A stretch of 6,851 nt of DNA from Candidatus Kuenenia stuttgartensis (lineage in GTDB: Bacteria > Planctomycetota > Planctomycetia > Isosphaerales > Isosphaeraceae). The notes under the pieces were generated by a model. The model was not told where the DNA came from, made no database searches, and saw only the letters and a list, made by a program, of their open reading frames with translations. Positions within the stretch are counted from its first letter, which is position 1, and each line of letters opens with the position of its first letter. Both the position numbers and the translations under genes were made by a program. Shown one piece after another: positions 6,094-6,851 of this stretch. The stretch is taken from assembly GCA_945874095.1 (NCBI GenBank), contig CAMCFM010000246.1:1-6851 (forward strand). The letters run 5' to 3'.

Positions 6094-6851
6094 ATGAGCG
6101 ACCATGCACATTCGGCCGGTCACGGCCACGACGATCATATCCACCCAGAACCAACAAGCTTTCTGAGCAAGTACGTATTCTCGCTTGATCACAAGATCAT
6201 CGGGATCCAGTTCCTGTTCTCAGGAATTATCATGTTCTGGATTGGCGGACTTCTGGCTCTTGCTGTTCGCTGGCAGCTTGCTTGGCCATGGAAGCCAATT
6301 CCGATCCTCAGTGAACTATGGGCAGATTATGGTTACCGTCTGCCGCCTGAATATTACAACAAGCTATTCACCATGCACGCCACGGTGATGATCTTCTTCG
6401 TGATCATTCCTCTTCTCACCGGTGCCTTCGGGAACTTCCTGATTCCTCTGATGATTGGCGCCCGTGATATGGCCTTCCCAAAGCTGAATATGTACAGCTA
6501 TTGGGCGATGTGGCCAGCCATTATCCTGATGACCTATTCCTTCTTCACACCTGGTGGAGCTGCTGAGGCAGGCTGGACAAGTTATCCAACCCTGTCTACC
6601 TTCAGCTGGTCAACACCGGGGTCGCTTGACGGACAGACACTCTGGTTGATGTCTCTGCTATTTGCTGGTATATCAAGTTTGATGGGGTCGATCAACTACA
6701 TCACCACCATCATCATGCTTCGTGCTCCTGGAATGAAGATGTTTCGCATGCCCATGACCGTTTGGGCCATGTTCATCACAGCTCTTCTCCAAGCCTTCGC
6801 CTTGCCAGTTCTAACCTCAGCCTTGATCATGCAGTTGCTTGACCGTACTAT
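6094..6851 (+). CDS. coxA: Cytochrome c oxidase subunit I, partial (3' end beyond the window)
   Basis: This is the core heme-copper subunit that reduces oxygen to water and pumps protons. The window holds 252 codons and the frame stays open to the end, roughly the first two fifths of the family length. Visible features are a membrane segment at about 36-62, heme a ligand His95 in FTMHATVMIF, then FGNFLIPLMIGARDMAFPKLNMYSYW with the D-channel Asp125 and Asn132, and GSINYITTIIMLRAPGM leading into a further membrane segment. The CuB and heme a3 ligands and the helix VI proton-channel residue lie beyond the window, so the subtype cannot be settled. The N-terminus has six His at residues 4-17. GGAGG (6078-6082) inside the end of coxB lies 11 nt before the ATG, and only 7 nt separate the genes, which suggests co-translation. 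Confidence 0.97.
   Translation, partial: MSDHAHSAGHGHDDHIHPEPTSFLSKYVFSLDHKIIGIQFLFSGIIMFWIGGLLALAVRWQLAWPWKPIPILSELWADYGYRLPPEYYNKLFTMHATVMIFFVIIPLLTGAFGNFLIPLMIGARDMAFPKLNMYSYWAMWPAIILMTYSFFTPGGAAEAGWTSYPTLSTFSWSTPGSLDGQTLWLMSLLFAGISSLMGSINYITTIIMLRAPGMKMFRMPMTVWAMFITALLQAFALPVLTSALIMQLLDRT

Overview
The window reads as a chromosomal energy-metabolism segment of a bacterium, most likely a planctomycete. The evidence is family resemblance only: a Leu-type Walker A in the beta subunit, a subunit II whose first membrane segment is followed by a WW..P..S..GREIDH stretch, a caa3-like subunit I with a His-rich N-terminus, and a preceding multi-domain lipoprotein-like cytochrome c. No genus can be named from the sequence alone. 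All genes are on the + strand. Base composition looks moderate (near 50% G+C by eye), and no mobile elements, tRNAs, rRNAs or CRISPR arrays were seen.

Block 1 (1-3037) is the distal part of an F1Fo ATP synthase operon: atpG (gamma), atpD (beta) and atpC (epsilon), in the usual order. atpA and the Fo genes would lie to the left, outside the window. The two larger inter-gene leaders carry a related spaced motif about 35-41 nt before the start codon. The atpD-atpC gap holds a small hairpin with the atpC Shine-Dalgarno in its loop. A 15-bp hairpin just after atpC looks like the operon terminator.

Block 2 (3038-3260) is a 223-nt intergenic and leader region with the best regulatory signals in the window: a 9-bp-period tandem array running into a perfect TATAAT that sits at the centre of a 7+7 bp palindrome, then a second sigma70-like promoter candidate. 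This region appears to start a new transcription unit.

Block 3 (3261-6851) encodes a respiratory module. First comes a predicted diheme cytochrome c lipoprotein whose second heme domain is split by an insertion of about 240 residues, containing a His cluster and an internal two-copy repeat. Then come coxB (subunit II with a complete CuA site) and coxA (subunit I, cut by the window end). A terminator-like hairpin lies between the cytochrome gene and coxB, with its U-tract touching the coxB ribosome binding site.

Functionally, the cytochrome c is a plausible electron donor to CuA in subunit II, and electrons then pass to heme a in subunit I. The oxidase pumps protons, and the ATP synthase next door uses the gradient. 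The ATP synthase and oxidase genes are orthodox. The less familiar parts are the split cytochrome, its promoter region, and the leader hairpins.
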